Shown here: positions 1 through 7,986 of the stretch, piece by piece | Numbering within the stretch: position 1 is the first letter of the stretch | Layout: every line of letters starts with the position of its first letter | Notes under the pieces: model-generated | What the model saw: the letters and a program-made list of their open reading frames with translations, nothing else | Databases searched by the model: none | What the model was told of the DNA's origin: nothing | Assembly: GCA_047972145.1 (NCBI GenBank) | Contig: JBKEAI010000108.1 | Coordinates: 1 to 27,833, forward strand | Length of the DNA: 27,833 nt | DNA from: JAMLGJ01 sp047972145 | Lineage (GTDB): Bacteria; Actinomycetota; Acidimicrobiia; Acidimicrobiales; Microtrichaceae | Reading direction: 5' to 3' | Translations under genes and position numbers: made by a program

Positions 1-698
1 GACTCGTACTTCGGCATGAGGCGGCACGTCGCCCCGGCCAGAAGCGACGACATCGGCCCCAGAACCAGGATCGACAGCAGGTAGATCGGTAGCACCGACA
101 TGAACACGTCGTCCTCGGTGACCCCGAACCAGTCGCGTACCGCGTCGATCTGTACCGTCAGCGAGTTGTGGGTGTGGGTGGCACCCTTGGGTACCCCGGT
201 GGTGCCAGAGGTGTAGAAGATGGTCGCGTCCGTGCTCCCTGGAAGATCGAGTGCGCGCTGGGGTTCGCCCTCGAGTTGTCCCGTGGAGACGTGGCGGGGC
301 TCAGAGCTGGCTCGGGCCAGCACCTCGGCCACCACCTCGTGGCTTCTGCCGGGGTCGGTCACGACCACGCGCGGTGCGGAGTTGTCCAGTTGGTAGAGGA
401 TCTCCTCGGGCCCCAGCTGCGCGTTGAGAGCGACGAGGATCGCGCCGAGCTTCCACGTCCCGATGACCGTGGCGACGAACTCAGGGGTGCTACCCGCCAT
501 CAGTGCGACCCTGTCTCCCTGCTGTACCCCGAGCTCTCGAAGGCCACCGGCGATGCTCGAGGCCCTCGCGTCCACCTCCGAGAAGGTCATAGACACGTCG
601 TCGTCCTCGGTGAGGAAGGCGACCTTGTCCCCGAGGCGCTCTGCAATCCCCTCGATCAACCTGGCAACGGTCATGGGAACCCCCTGGTCGTGCTGCAT
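1..698 (-). CDS. Acyl-CoA synthetase, AMP-binding family (C-terminal part beyond the window edge)
   Basis: This is the N-terminal 232 or so residues of an adenylate-forming ligase, which activates a carboxylic acid to an acyl-adenylate and then a CoA thioester in the cytoplasm. Reading the minus strand, the frame stays open from ATG 698 to the left edge. The ATP/AMP signature loop YTSGTTGVPKGATHTH is clear at about residues 167-182, and the earlier segment with LGVQQGDRVAL and GTWKLGAILVALN is typical of the family. Two starts are possible: ATG 698, or ATG 674 (MTVARLIEGIAERLG), which has AGGGGG five bases upstream and matches usual family N-termini better. The C-terminal domain with the catalytic lysine is outside the window. 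It diverges from the hydrolase at 780, and a shared operator-like element lies between them. The acid substrate cannot be told from this fragment. Confidence 0.9.
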   Translation of the reverse strand, partial: MQHDQGVPMTVARLIEGIAERLGDKVAFLTEDDDVSMTFSEVDARASSIAGGLRELGVQQGDRVALMAGSTPEFVATVIGTWKLGAILVALNAQLGPEEILYQLDNSAPRVVVTDPGRSHEVVAEVLARASSEPRHVSTGQLEGEPQRALDLPGSTDATIFYTSGTTGVPKGATHTHNSLTVQIDAVRDWFGVTEDDVFMSVLPIYLLSILVLGPMSSLLAGATCRLMPKYE

Positions 699-716
699 GG
701 CCAGGTTCGACTCCAA

Positions 717-745
717 CTGACCATCCTTTACGTATAACGTACGAT
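717..745 (+). promoter_or_regulatory. Candidate promoter of the alpha/beta hydrolase
   Basis: CTGACC (717-722) and TACGAT (740-745) are separated by 17 bp. Each matches the sigma-70-type consensus at four of six positions. The operator-like element at 727-740 fills the spacer, which would suit repression. Promoter assignment is inference. Confidence 0.4.
727..740 (+). promoter_or_regulatory. Operator-like element, site A
   Basis: TTTACGTATAACGT fits the 14-bp pattern WTWACGTMTAACGK that recurs at 7922-7935, 12083-12096 and 13733-13746. It contains two TWACGT-like units seven bases apart. It lies between the divergent acyl-CoA synthetase and hydrolase, so it could control both. The binding protein is not identified. 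Confidence 0.6.
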
Positions 746-779
746 ATGAATCTGTAGCAGGATCGTCAAGGGAGTTGCG

Positions 780-1628
780 ATGTTCGATACGACCGACCTG
801 GAGCTGATCCGCACCAGGACCGACGACGGCGTGCTGCTCCATGGAGCGATGCGCAGGGGCGCCTCACCGATCGGGATCCTCGCAGTACACGGCGCATGGG
901 GGAACTTCTACGGCACGCCGGTGTTCGATCTCCTCCGCTCCCCCCTCTTGGATGGCCACACGGTGTTGTCGATCAACGGTCGAGGCCACGACCTGGGCAG
1001 CCTCGGCGACGGCGAGGAGTGCATCGGCATGATCCGGGAGATCTTCGAGGACTGCGTGACCGACCTCGATGCTGCGGTTGCGGTGCTCGGTGATCTGGGC
1101 ATCGACGACTACGTGGTGGTCGCCCACAGCTACGGAGCGCACAGGGCAGCCTACTGGCTCGCCACCACACATCCCTCGGGGGCGCGCGCAGTGGCGATGT
1201 TGAGCCCTGGCCCGGCGTTGTCCACCGCCGCCGGCACGTTCGTGGAGGGACGACTGGAGGACCACATCGCCGCAGCCCAGGAGGCTGTGAGCGCCGGCCG
1301 GCCAGAGCAGTTGATCGTCATCTCCTCGAGCGCTCCGGTGCCGATGGTCGCAGAGGCGGCGACTGTGCTGTCGGTATGGGGGCCCGACAACCTCGCGGAT
1401 GCCGTCAGGTTCATGCCTGAGATAGACATTCCCACGCTGGTGACCGTCGGGGCACGCGAACCGACCCCCTATCGCGACAAGGCCAGGCATGTTGCAGAGG
1501 CCGGATCCGACATCCGGTTCGTGGAGTTGGCCGACAACCACTACTACACCTCTGACCGGGATCACCTCATCGCGACGGTCTTCGAGTGGATCACACATCT
1601 CGGACTCGACCCGAAGTCCGGCACCTGA
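780..1628 (+). CDS. Alpha/beta hydrolase
   Basis: A 282-residue cytoplasmic alpha/beta-hydrolase fold protein, probably an esterase, thioesterase or C-C hydrolase. The oxyanion region is HGAWGN at residues 37-42, the nucleophile elbow is AHSYGA with Ser117, and the candidate catalytic histidine is His254 in ADNHYY. The acid residue is not obvious; the segment VTVGAREPTPYRD near 221-233 occupies its usual place. The ATG at 780 is preceded by GGGAG at a good distance. It diverges from the truncated acyl-CoA synthetase and ends 29 bases from the convergent acyl-CoA synthetase at 1658. Sharing site A and lying beside CoA ligases suggests it acts on a substrate or product of the same pathway. No signal peptide is visible. 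Confidence 0.88.
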   Translation: MFDTTDLELIRTRTDDGVLLHGAMRRGASPIGILAVHGAWGNFYGTPVFDLLRSPLLDGHTVLSINGRGHDLGSLGDGEECIGMIREIFEDCVTDLDAAVAVLGDLGIDDYVVVAHSYGAHRAAYWLATTHPSGARAVAMLSPGPALSTAAGTFVEGRLEDHIAAAQEAVSAGRPEQLIVISSSAPVPMVAEAATVLSVWGPDNLADAVRFMPEIDIPTLVTVGAREPTPYRDKARHVAEAGSDIRFVELADNHYYTSDRDHLIATVFEWITHLGLDPKSGT

Positions 1629-1657
1629 GCCTCCGACGGGGCCAGAGCGACGAGATG

Positions 1658-3187
1658 TCAGGTGAGGTCGGCCCGGATCTGACGTTTGAGGACCTTGCCC
1701 ATGGGGCTGAGTGGCAGAGAGTCGACCACGTGCACGCTCTTGGGCACCTTGGGCCCCTTCAGATGCCTACGACAGTGGGTGAGGACCTCCACCTCAGAGG
1801 GAGGATCCGATGCGTCGGTGGGGACCACCACCGCAGTCACCGCCTCCCCCCACCGCTCGTCGGGCACTCCGATGACAGCCACCTGTCCGATGCCATCCAT
1901 GGCGAGGATCACCTCCTCGACCTCCCGTGACGCCACGTTGGTCCCGCCGCTGATGATCACATCCTTCTTGCGATCCACGATGGTGAGAAATCCCCGCTCG
2001 TCCACCGTCGACATGTCCCCCGAGCGGAAGTACTCGCCGTCCCAGGCAGTCGTGTTCTCATCTATGTCGCCCCAGTACCGCTGCGCGACGTTGACCCCAC
2101 GGATCAGGATCTCGCCGAACTCGGTACCGTCGCCGTTCACCTCGGAACCGTCATCGCGCACCACCTTCAGATCGATCCCCGCGGTGGGCACTCCCGCAGA
2201 TGCGAGCCGGTCGTCGGGGTGCGCATCCACCGGGTACATGTCCTGGGGTCGTAGAACGCACGCCACCGCTGTGGTCTCGGTCATCCCGTACATCGGGCGG
2301 AACACGGCGCCGAAGCGCTCGACCCCACGGCTCAACAAGGGCCGGGGTATCGGAGATGCACCGATCACGACCACTCGTAGAGAGGAGACGTCGGTGGTCG
2401 GCATACGTTCGTGGGCCAGCAGGTCACCGAGCATCGTGGGTACGAGCACGGTGTGGGTGATGCCCTGCCGCTCGATCGTCTCCAGGCACAGCGCCGCATC
2501 GAAGCGCTCGAGGAGAACTGTGCGCGCTGCCTTCGGTAGGGCGAACAACTGACCGGGACCGCCTGGGATGTTGCTCATCGGATGCTGCAACAGGTACGCG
2601 TCGTCTGTGGCGATCGGATTCTCCGCGACGAAGCTGAAGATCGCCGATGCCGCCATCCGTTGGGTGATCACCGCCCCCTTTGGGTGACCCATCGTGCCGC
2701 TGGTCGCAGCGATCGTGTAAGGCACATCCGGATCGATGTCGTCGCGCAGCGTTCCCCCGCTGGAGACGAGCTCGTCATATGGCTCGCCCATCGGACCGCC
2801 GGGCATGCGCACCACCACCCGGCAGCGATCGACCCACCCGCCGATCGCCTCCTCCGAGCCCGGCCCCAACAGCACCGCTGCCGGCTCGATGTACTCCCCG
2901 AAGTACCGGTCGAGCTCAGAGGGATGAGCCCTGGGACTGGCCGGAGCCACCACAAGGCCAGAGCCGGCCGCAGCGAAATAGCTCTCCAGGATCTCCGGGA
3001 CGTTGTCGCTCACCAACGCCACCCGGTCACCGGGAGCGAGTCCCCGATCGAGCAGGCCGCGCGCGAGTCCACCGGAACGCTGGGACACCTCGGCCCAACT
3101 GCGATGCTTGTCGGTACCCCACACCACGGCGCTGCGCCGACCGTTGTGGGTCGCGTTCGCGAGCAGCATCCTCGCGATCAACGCCAC
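1658..3187 (-). CDS. Acyl-CoA synthetase, AMP-binding family
   Basis: A complete 509-residue adenylate-forming ligase that makes acyl-CoA from an acid, ATP and CoA. Visible motifs are the P-loop-like ATSGTMGHPKGAV (161-173), YGMTETT (300-306), the hinge region FRSGDMSTVDERGFLTIVDR (387-406), the RKKDVIISGGTNV segment (406-418) and the C-terminal PLSPMGKVLKRQ (492-503) with the probable catalytic Lys498. The first P-loop residue is Ala where many relatives have Tyr or Thr. The GTG start at 3187 has GGGGGAGG seven bases upstream. It is the last gene of the operon that begins with livH and starts 46 bases after the MaoC gene. It probably activates the imported acid; chain type is unknown. It is clearly different in sequence from the partial ligase at 1-698. 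Confidence 0.93.
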   Translation of the reverse strand: MALIARMLLANATHNGRRSAVVWGTDKHRSWAEVSQRSGGLARGLLDRGLAPGDRVALVSDNVPEILESYFAAAGSGLVVAPASPRAHPSELDRYFGEYIEPAAVLLGPGSEEAIGGWVDRCRVVVRMPGGPMGEPYDELVSSGGTLRDDIDPDVPYTIAATSGTMGHPKGAVITQRMAASAIFSFVAENPIATDDAYLLQHPMSNIPGGPGQLFALPKAARTVLLERFDAALCLETIERQGITHTVLVPTMLGDLLAHERMPTTDVSSLRVVVIGASPIPRPLLSRGVERFGAVFRPMYGMTETTAVACVLRPQDMYPVDAHPDDRLASAGVPTAGIDLKVVRDDGSEVNGDGTEFGEILIRGVNVAQRYWGDIDENTTAWDGEYFRSGDMSTVDERGFLTIVDRKKDVIISGGTNVASREVEEVILAMDGIGQVAVIGVPDERWGEAVTAVVVPTDASDPPSEVEVLTHCRRHLKGPKVPKSVHVVDSLPLSPMGKVLKRQIRADLT

Positions 3188-3233
3188 GCCTCGACCTCCC
3201 CCGACTCGCGAAGGCGGGCGTTCGGCTGTGTCA

Positions 3234-3731
3234 TCAGGTAGCGGGAGATGCCGCGACGACGATCACCCACTCCCCTTCGACGTTCACCTCTCCGTCGGCA
3301 TCGATGATCTCGTAGCCGAAGCGGACGCGGCCACGTGGCTTGCCGGGGTGGGGTTCGGTGTCGAGAACGACCAGCTCGACATGCACCGTGTCGCCAACCA
3401 TCGCTGGCTTGCGGTACCTGATCGACTGCTCAAGCATCGCCAGACCCGTGCCGGCGAACAACCCGAGGCGCTCCTGGAGACCGGTGGCCAGCGCGACTGG
3501 GAGCATCCCGGGAGGAAACCGGCCGCCGAACAGCCCATGGGCACGTGCGTAGGTCTCGTCGACGTGCATCGGGTTCATGTCTCCGGTGAGCATCGCCCAC
3601 ATCGAGGCATCGGTCTCGGTGATCGTGCGGCCTTGAGTGTGGATCACCTCACCGACCGTGAAGCTCTCGAAAAAGCGAGCGGCAGGTCCGACCTGCTGGT
3701 CGGTAGTTCGGCCCGTTGCTTCCTCAGACAT
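3234..3731 (-). CDS. MaoC-like hotdog dehydratase
   Basis: A 165-residue single hotdog-domain protein of the MaoC/(R)-specific enoyl-CoA hydratase family, expected to hydrate or dehydrate an enoyl- or hydroxyacyl-CoA. The hydratase-2 motif LTGDMNPMHVDETYA spans residues 48-62 and keeps Asp51, Asn53 and His56, which correspond to the catalytic Asp, Asn and His of the family. FGGRFPPGMLPVAL (68-81) follows, as usual. It starts nine bases after the VOC gene stops and lies 46 bases ahead of the acyl-CoA synthetase, so it is almost certainly cotranscribed with the transporter genes. The context supports a step in breakdown of the imported CoA thioester. The exact substrate is unknown. No strong ribosome-binding site precedes the ATG, in line with translational coupling. 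Confidence 0.88.
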   Translation of the reverse strand: MSEEATGRTTDQQVGPAARFFESFTVGEVIHTQGRTITETDASMWAMLTGDMNPMHVDETYARAHGLFGGRFPPGMLPVALATGLQERLGLFAGTGLAMLEQSIRYRKPAMVGDTVHVELVVLDTEPHPGKPRGRVRFGYEIIDADGEVNVEGEWVIVVAASPAT

Positions 3732-3740
3732 CGCGTCGTC

Positions 3741-4283
3741 TCATGGGCTGGGAATCCCGTTGCCGGCCCCCGTCAGCGCCATGTCGCCGTCGAGTACGGC
3801 CTCGATGGTGATGCCCGGCACGTCTATCGAGAAGGTCGGGCCAGGCTGGGCCACCTGTACCAGGACGCTGTGCGCGGAACGCGGGTGCAGGAACGCTTCT
3901 CGCCAGGTCGGATCCTCCACGTAGAGGCCTGTGAGGGTGTATCCGGCGCCTTGGAGTGCATCCACCGCCTCGTGGATGTCCTTGACCTTGAACGTCACGT
4001 GGTGCAATCCCCCGCCACGGGCGAAGAAGCTGTCGAAGAAGGTGGAGCCGGCGAGGGGCTCCATGAGCTCTATTCGCGAGCCGTCTCTGAACTTGAGCTG
4101 CATCGCGCGGTAGCCGACCCGTATGTTGTCCCCGCCGTTGCAGATCTCACCGCCCAGGACGTCGTGGTAGAGCGCGAGCAGGTCGCGCAGGCGTGGTGCG
4201 GCGACCGCGCAGTGATCGAAGACCGCGTCGATCGGTCCGAGCGCCTCGCTCGCCGATCCCTCAGGCCGCCCTGGTGCGGTCAT
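3741..4283 (-). CDS. VOC-family protein (methylmalonyl-CoA epimerase/glyoxalase-like)
   Basis: A vicinal-oxygen-chelate protein of about 180 residues. In the form starting at ATG 4283, family features are FDHCAVA with His24, DGSRIELMEPL with Glu72, GGGLHHVTFKV with His94, and HPRSAHSVLVQVAQ with Gln143. This layout resembles methylmalonyl-CoA epimerase, but the last metal position is Gln where the family normally has Glu, so metal binding or activity may differ. A longer form from GTG 4367 would overlap livF by 23 bases and add 28 poorly conserved-looking residues; the VOC domain begins after either start, so the shorter form is preferred with modest confidence. It sits between livF and the MaoC gene in one operon, suggesting isomerisation of a CoA-bound intermediate, but other VOC activities are possible. 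Confidence 0.82.
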   Translation of the reverse strand: MTAPGRPEGSASEALGPIDAVFDHCAVAAPRLRDLLALYHDVLGGEICNGGDNIRVGYRAMQLKFRDGSRIELMEPLAGSTFFDSFFARGGGLHHVTFKVKDIHEAVDALQGAGYTLTGLYVEDPTWREAFLHPRSAHSVLVQVAQPGPTFSIDVPGITIEAVLDGDMALTGAGNGIPSP

Positions 4284-4344
4284 CGCGCCGATCCGCAGGG
4301 ATAGGTGGTCCACCGGCGCTTCGGGTGAACTCTCGAGGCCATCT

Positions 4345-5058
4345 TCATGTACCGAGGTAGGCGGCACGCACCAGGTCGTCCTCGCGCAGCTCGGCTGAGT
4401 CGCCCTCGGCGATCACGTGACCCAACTGGAGAACCATCCCCCGATCCGCGACCTTCAGTGCGAGGTTGGCGATCTGCTCGACCAACAGGATCGTCGTACC
4501 CGCCGCATGGAGCGCCTTGATCTCCTGGTAGACGTTCTCGACGATGATCGGGGCGAGCCCGAGCGACGGTTCGTCGAGCATCAGAAGCCTCGGTCTCGCC
4601 ATCAACGCCATCGCGATGGCCAGCATCTGCTGTTCACCGCCCGACAGAGTGCCCGCAGGTGCGTCGCGTCGTTCCATCAGGATCGGGAACTGCTCGAACA
4701 TCCGCTCCATGTCCTCGCGGATCGTCGAGCGGTCGCGTCGGCGTACGTAGGCTCCCAGGCGCAGGTTCTCCATGACCGGGTGCTTGGGGAACACGCGACG
4801 GTTCTCGGGAACATGCGCGATCCCCCGCGCCGCTACTGCCGCAGCGTTGAACTTCGTGATGTCGGCCCCGTCGAAGGAGACCTTGCCTCCCATCACCGAG
4901 TTGATTCCCGAGATGGTGCGCAACAGCGTCGACTTACCGGCTCCGTTGGACCCGATGAGGGTCAGGAACTCTCCCTCGTCGACGTGCAGAGACACCTCGT
5001 GGACCACGGGTACACGCCCGTAGCCGCACACCAGGTTCTCGACTTCGAGGAGGCTCAT
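4345..5058 (-). CDS. livF: Branched-chain amino acid-type ABC transporter ATP-binding protein LivF
   Basis: A 237-residue ATPase subunit of a HAAT (Liv-type) importer, acting on the cytoplasmic face of the membrane. Walker A is GSNGAGKST (36-44), the signature is LSGGEQQ (138-144), and Walker B is LLMLDEPSLGLAP (158-170), all diagnostic of LivF. Length is normal for the family. ATG 5058 overlaps the stop of the upstream livM-livG fusion in an ATGA arrangement, and GGAG lies eight bases upstream, so translation is coupled. It pairs with the ATPase domain fused to LivM. Liv-type systems carry branched amino acids but also urea, amides, aromatic acids and other organic acids. The catabolic genes downstream favour an organic acid here; that is inference. 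Confidence 0.95.
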   Translation of the reverse strand: MSLLEVENLVCGYGRVPVVHEVSLHVDEGEFLTLIGSNGAGKSTLLRTISGINSVMGGKVSFDGADITKFNAAAVAARGIAHVPENRRVFPKHPVMENLRLGAYVRRRDRSTIREDMERMFEQFPILMERRDAPAGTLSGGEQQMLAIAMALMARPRLLMLDEPSLGLAPIIVENVYQEIKALHAAGTTILLVEQIANLALKVADRGMVLQLGHVIAEGDSAELREDDLVRAAYLGT

Positions 5059-6974
5059 GCGCTGGGCTCCTGTTGCTCCTGGCGCTCGATCTCGCGCATC
5101 GTCTCGTCGTCGGTGTCCTCTCCGAGGTAAGCGGCGATCACGGTGGGATTCTCCTGGATCTCACTCGGTGGGCCATGGGCGATCTGACGGCCGAAGTCGA
5201 TCACCGTGATCTCGTCCGCGAGTCGCATCACGAGGTCGACGTGGTGTTCGACGATCACCACGGCGATCCCGGCGGCGCTGAGGCCCCTGATGACCTCCTC
5301 CAGCTCTTCGATCTCACCAGAGGTGAGCCCTGCCGCGGGCTCGTCCATCAACACCAACTCCGGCTGCATCGCGATCACCCGGCCGAGTTCGAGCAGGCGC
5401 CGTTCTCCGGGGGGTAAATCACCCGCAGCGTCCGAAAGCCGCTCACCGAGGCCCACTGCACGCACGATCTCGACCGCTCGGTCGTACTGCTGACGCTCCT
5501 CGCGTCTGGCGCCTGGCCAGCGCCAGGCATACGCAAAGAGGTTCTGCTTGCGCTTCTGGTCGAGCGACACGAGGACGTTCTCGAGACATGACATGCCCTC
5601 GAACACATACGGTGTCTGGAACGTGCGGGCGAGACCCATCCGGGCGCGGGCGTCCGGCGCGACGCCGGCCCCGTCACGGCCGAGCATCTCCAGGGTGCCC
5701 CCGTCATGATCGAGGTAACCCGAGACGCAATTGAGGAAGGTGGTCTTGCCCGAGCCGTTCGGCCCGATGAGAGCGTGTACCTGTCCCGGCGCCACCACCA
5801 TCGACACGTCGCTCAGCGGCTTGACCCCGCCGAAGGACTTCTCGATCGACTGTGCGTTCAGAGCGGGCCGCTCCTGCCTGTCGACCGGGTTGAGTACGGA
5901 AGCCACGTCTGCCCTCGCCCGCTCCTCGGAATCCGCGTCTACCTTCGATCGTCCCCAGATCCGGTCCCTCACCCACCACCAGGCAGCTACGAGACCCTCG
6001 GGGAAGAAGTGCACAGAGGCCAGCAGGACCACGCCGTAGACCAGAAGACTCCACTCCCCCGGCTGGTTCGTGAGGCGCTCGACCTCGATCGGGATGCGGA
6101 ACAGCAGCACCGCACCGACGATCGGCCCCGCAAGAGTCCCGGTGCCGCCGAAGAGCACCATCAGGACCAACGAGATGGCGAGGTTGACCGTGAAGGAGTC
6201 CGGCGACACGAATCCGAGCAATGGGGCGTAGAGCCCCCCGGCCACCCCGGCCATCAGAGCGGAGAGGGCGAACGCCCGGAGCTTCACGTAGTTCACGCGG
6301 ATCCCGACCGACTTCGAAGCGATCGCGTTCTCTTCGACCGACTTCGAAGCGCGACCCATCGGTGAGCGGAGCAGGTTGTGGCACAGGAAGTAGGTGAGGA
6401 CCACCCCGATCACCACGAGCCAGTAGTACCTGCTCAGATCGTCGAAGGGAGGCGGCTGCTGGATGCCGCGCAGTCCGTCACCTCCGCCGGTGATGCCCTT
6501 CCATTCGATCGCGAGATCCTCGAAGACGAACGCGTAGCCGACCGTGACCATCGCCAGCGTGAAGACCCCCAGCTTCACCGACGGCAGGGCCAGGAGCAGG
6601 CCGATGATCGTGGTCAGGACACCGGCGACCGCCAGCGCAGGCCAGTAGGACCAGCCGTAGTCGACCGTGAGGATCGCCACGGAATAGGCACCGAGTCCGA
6701 ACAGTGCACTGTGGCCGAGGGAGAGCACCCCGGTCTGGAAGAGCAGGTTCATGCCGAGCACGGCGATGATGTAGATCAGCAGCAACTCGGTGTTGAAGGT
6801 CTCGTATCGGTTGTCCTCGATCCGCAGTTCCCGGGTGAGCGGGAAGGTGACCAGGCTCGTGGAGAAGCTGACCACCCGGGCGACGACCGACGGGCCCAAC
6901 AGCAGCAGCACCAGGGCTCCGATGTGCAGACCGATGCCACGCTTGGTGGCTCCAACTGGTGTGAGTCTCTCCAT
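5055..6974 (-). CDS. LivM-LivG fusion: Liv-type permease joined to ATP-binding protein
   Basis: A 639-residue two-domain subunit of the importer. Residues 1 to about 335 are a LivM-type permease with several hydrophobic segments, the motif TGGGDGLRGI (162-171) and the cytoplasmic loop before GIRVNYVKLRAFALSAL. After a charged linker (about 336-370) comes a LivG ATPase: Walker A GPNGSGKTT (404-412), signature LPPGERRLLELGR (520-532), Walker B LVLMDEPAAGL (540-550) and the switch histidine in VIVEHHVD (His577). The ATG overlaps the livH stop by one base and its own stop overlaps livF by four, so the three genes are tightly coupled. LivM-LivG fusions are known in several bacteria, so this is a recognised variant and not a frameshift artefact. 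Substrate is unknown. Confidence 0.94.
   Translation of the reverse strand: MERLTPVGATKRGIGLHIGALVLLLLGPSVVARVVSFSTSLVTFPLTRELRIEDNRYETFNTELLLIYIIAVLGMNLLFQTGVLSLGHSALFGLGAYSVAILTVDYGWSYWPALAVAGVLTTIIGLLLALPSVKLGVFTLAMVTVGYAFVFEDLAIEWKGITGGGDGLRGIQQPPPFDDLSRYYWLVVIGVVLTYFLCHNLLRSPMGRASKSVEENAIASKSVGIRVNYVKLRAFALSALMAGVAGGLYAPLLGFVSPDSFTVNLAISLVLMVLFGGTGTLAGPIVGAVLLFRIPIEVERLTNQPGEWSLLVYGVVLLASVHFFPEGLVAAWWWVRDRIWGRSKVDADSEERARADVASVLNPVDRQERPALNAQSIEKSFGGVKPLSDVSMVVAPGQVHALIGPNGSGKTTFLNCVSGYLDHDGGTLEMLGRDGAGVAPDARARMGLARTFQTPYVFEGMSCLENVLVSLDQKRKQNLFAYAWRWPGARREERQQYDRAVEIVRAVGLGERLSDAAGDLPPGERRLLELGRVIAMQPELVLMDEPAAGLTSGEIEELEEVIRGLSAAGIAVVIVEHHVDLVMRLADEITVIDFGRQIAHGPPSEIQENPTVIAAYLGEDTDDETMREIERQEQQEPSA
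6305..6351 (-). repeat. Two identical 17-bp copies inside the livM part
   Basis: CGACCGACTTCGAAGCG occurs at 6305-6321 and again at 6335-6351, in the same frame, 30 bases apart. Both copies encode Ala-Ser-Lys-Ser-Val (residues 209-213 and 219-223) in the cytoplasmic loop of the permease. The spacing fits the usual length of this loop, so the match may be chance or a small gene-conversion event. Confidence 0.5.
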
Positions 6975-7861
6975 CAGACCGCCCTCACCGACTCGCGACC
7001 GAATATCCCGGCTGGCTTGACCCCCAACATGATCAGCAGCACCGCGAACACGATCGCGTCCCGGTAGCCGGGTCCGATGATGTCGGCTCCGAAGGCCTCG
7101 ATGAGGCCGAGGCCAAGACCACCCACAAGCGCCCCTTTGATCTCAGGGATTCCGCCAACCGCTGCTGCGATGAAACCCTTGAGGGCGAAGCCCAGACCGA
7201 TCGCCGGATAGGTGCCGGTGAGTGGACCGGCGACGAATCCGGCCAGGGCGGCGAGTGCCGAACCGATCGCAAAGGAGATGATCGACAGGCGGCCAACCGG
7301 GAGGCCCCGGAACGATGCCGCTTCGGGATCCTGCGCGATCGCAGCGAGAGCGCGACCCATGAGGCTCCTGGTGTAGAAGCTGTGCAGGGCGAAGGCCACT
7401 AGCAGGGTGAGTACCAGAAGGCTCACCTCGGTGGGGTTGATGAAGACCCCACCGAGGTTCCACTGGCCACGGCCGAAGAGCGGGGGGAAGGGTCGCAGGT
7501 CGGGCCCGAAGATGAGCGCCGCTCCGGATCGCAGCACGATCGCGAAGCCGAACGTGGAGAGCACCCATCCGAAGGCGCTGTGGCCGCGTTTGGTGGCAGG
7601 GCGAACCGCAAGCGGTTCTTCCACAGCCCCCAGAATGGCCGCGAGCCCCACCGCGATGACCACCGCGGCGAGGATGGGCCAGCCGCTGGCGACGAACAGG
7701 GACGCCCCGACCAGGCTTCCGACCATGAACAACTCGCCCTGCGCGAAGTTCAGGATGCCGGTCGTGGCGAAGACAACGTTGTAGCCCATCGCCAGCAGGG
7801 CATAAATCGACCCTGTGGCGAGTCCGGCTACCACGAGATTGAGGGCTTGATCTAAATCCAT
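6974..7861 (-). CDS. livH: Branched-chain amino acid-type ABC transporter permease LivH
   Basis: A 295-residue integral membrane permease of the Liv/HAAT importer family, partner of the LivM domain. The N-terminus MDLDQALNLVVAGLATGSIYALLAMG, the segment GILNFAQGELFMVG and the later GGIPEIKGALVGGLGLGLIEAFG are classic LivH signatures. I take ATG 7861 as the start because AGGGGG lies three bases upstream; an in-frame ATG at 7891 adds ten residues but has no ribosome-binding site. The gene heads the operon continuing to 1658, with a one-base overlap into the livM-livG fusion. A candidate promoter and site B lie just upstream, so this appears to be the main control point for transporter and downstream catabolic genes. 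Confidence 0.94.
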   Translation of the reverse strand: MDLDQALNLVVAGLATGSIYALLAMGYNVVFATTGILNFAQGELFMVGSLVGASLFVASGWPILAAVVIAVGLAAILGAVEEPLAVRPATKRGHSAFGWVLSTFGFAIVLRSGAALIFGPDLRPFPPLFGRGQWNLGGVFINPTEVSLLVLTLLVAFALHSFYTRSLMGRALAAIAQDPEAASFRGLPVGRLSIISFAIGSALAALAGFVAGPLTGTYPAIGLGFALKGFIAAAVGGIPEIKGALVGGLGLGLIEAFGADIIGPGYRDAIVFAVLLIMLGVKPAGIFGRESVRAV

Positions 7862-7911
7862 GTCCCCCCTGTGACTGGGCTCGGGCTGCATGCACGAGCC
7901 GGATTTCGGCT

Positions 7912-7941
7912 AGCCTAAAACTTAACGTATAACGGAAGCAA
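7912..7941 (-). promoter_or_regulatory. Candidate promoter of the livH operon
   Basis: On the minus strand TTGCTT (7941-7936) and TAGGCT (7917-7912) are 18 bp apart, resembling an actinobacterial sigma-70-type promoter. Site B (7922-7935) lies inside the spacer. The transcript would have a leader of about 45 bases before ATG 7861. Confidence 0.45.
7922..7935 (+). promoter_or_regulatory. Operator-like element, site B
   Basis: TTAACGTATAACGG matches the WTWACGTMTAACGK pattern seen at three other promoters in the window. Here it reads on the strand opposite to the gene it would control and sits between the candidate -35 and -10 boxes of livH. This argues that it is a protein-binding site and not merely a conserved -10 box. 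Confidence 0.6.
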
Positions 7942-7986
7942 GTAGAATTTTCGACTCAATGGACGAAATCGCGGTCGTTATCGCTT

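Noticed and set aside
3003..4304. 433-codon plus-strand open frame across the MaoC and VOC genes
   Set aside because: It is antisense to two recognisable genes of one operon, and its translation has no family features.
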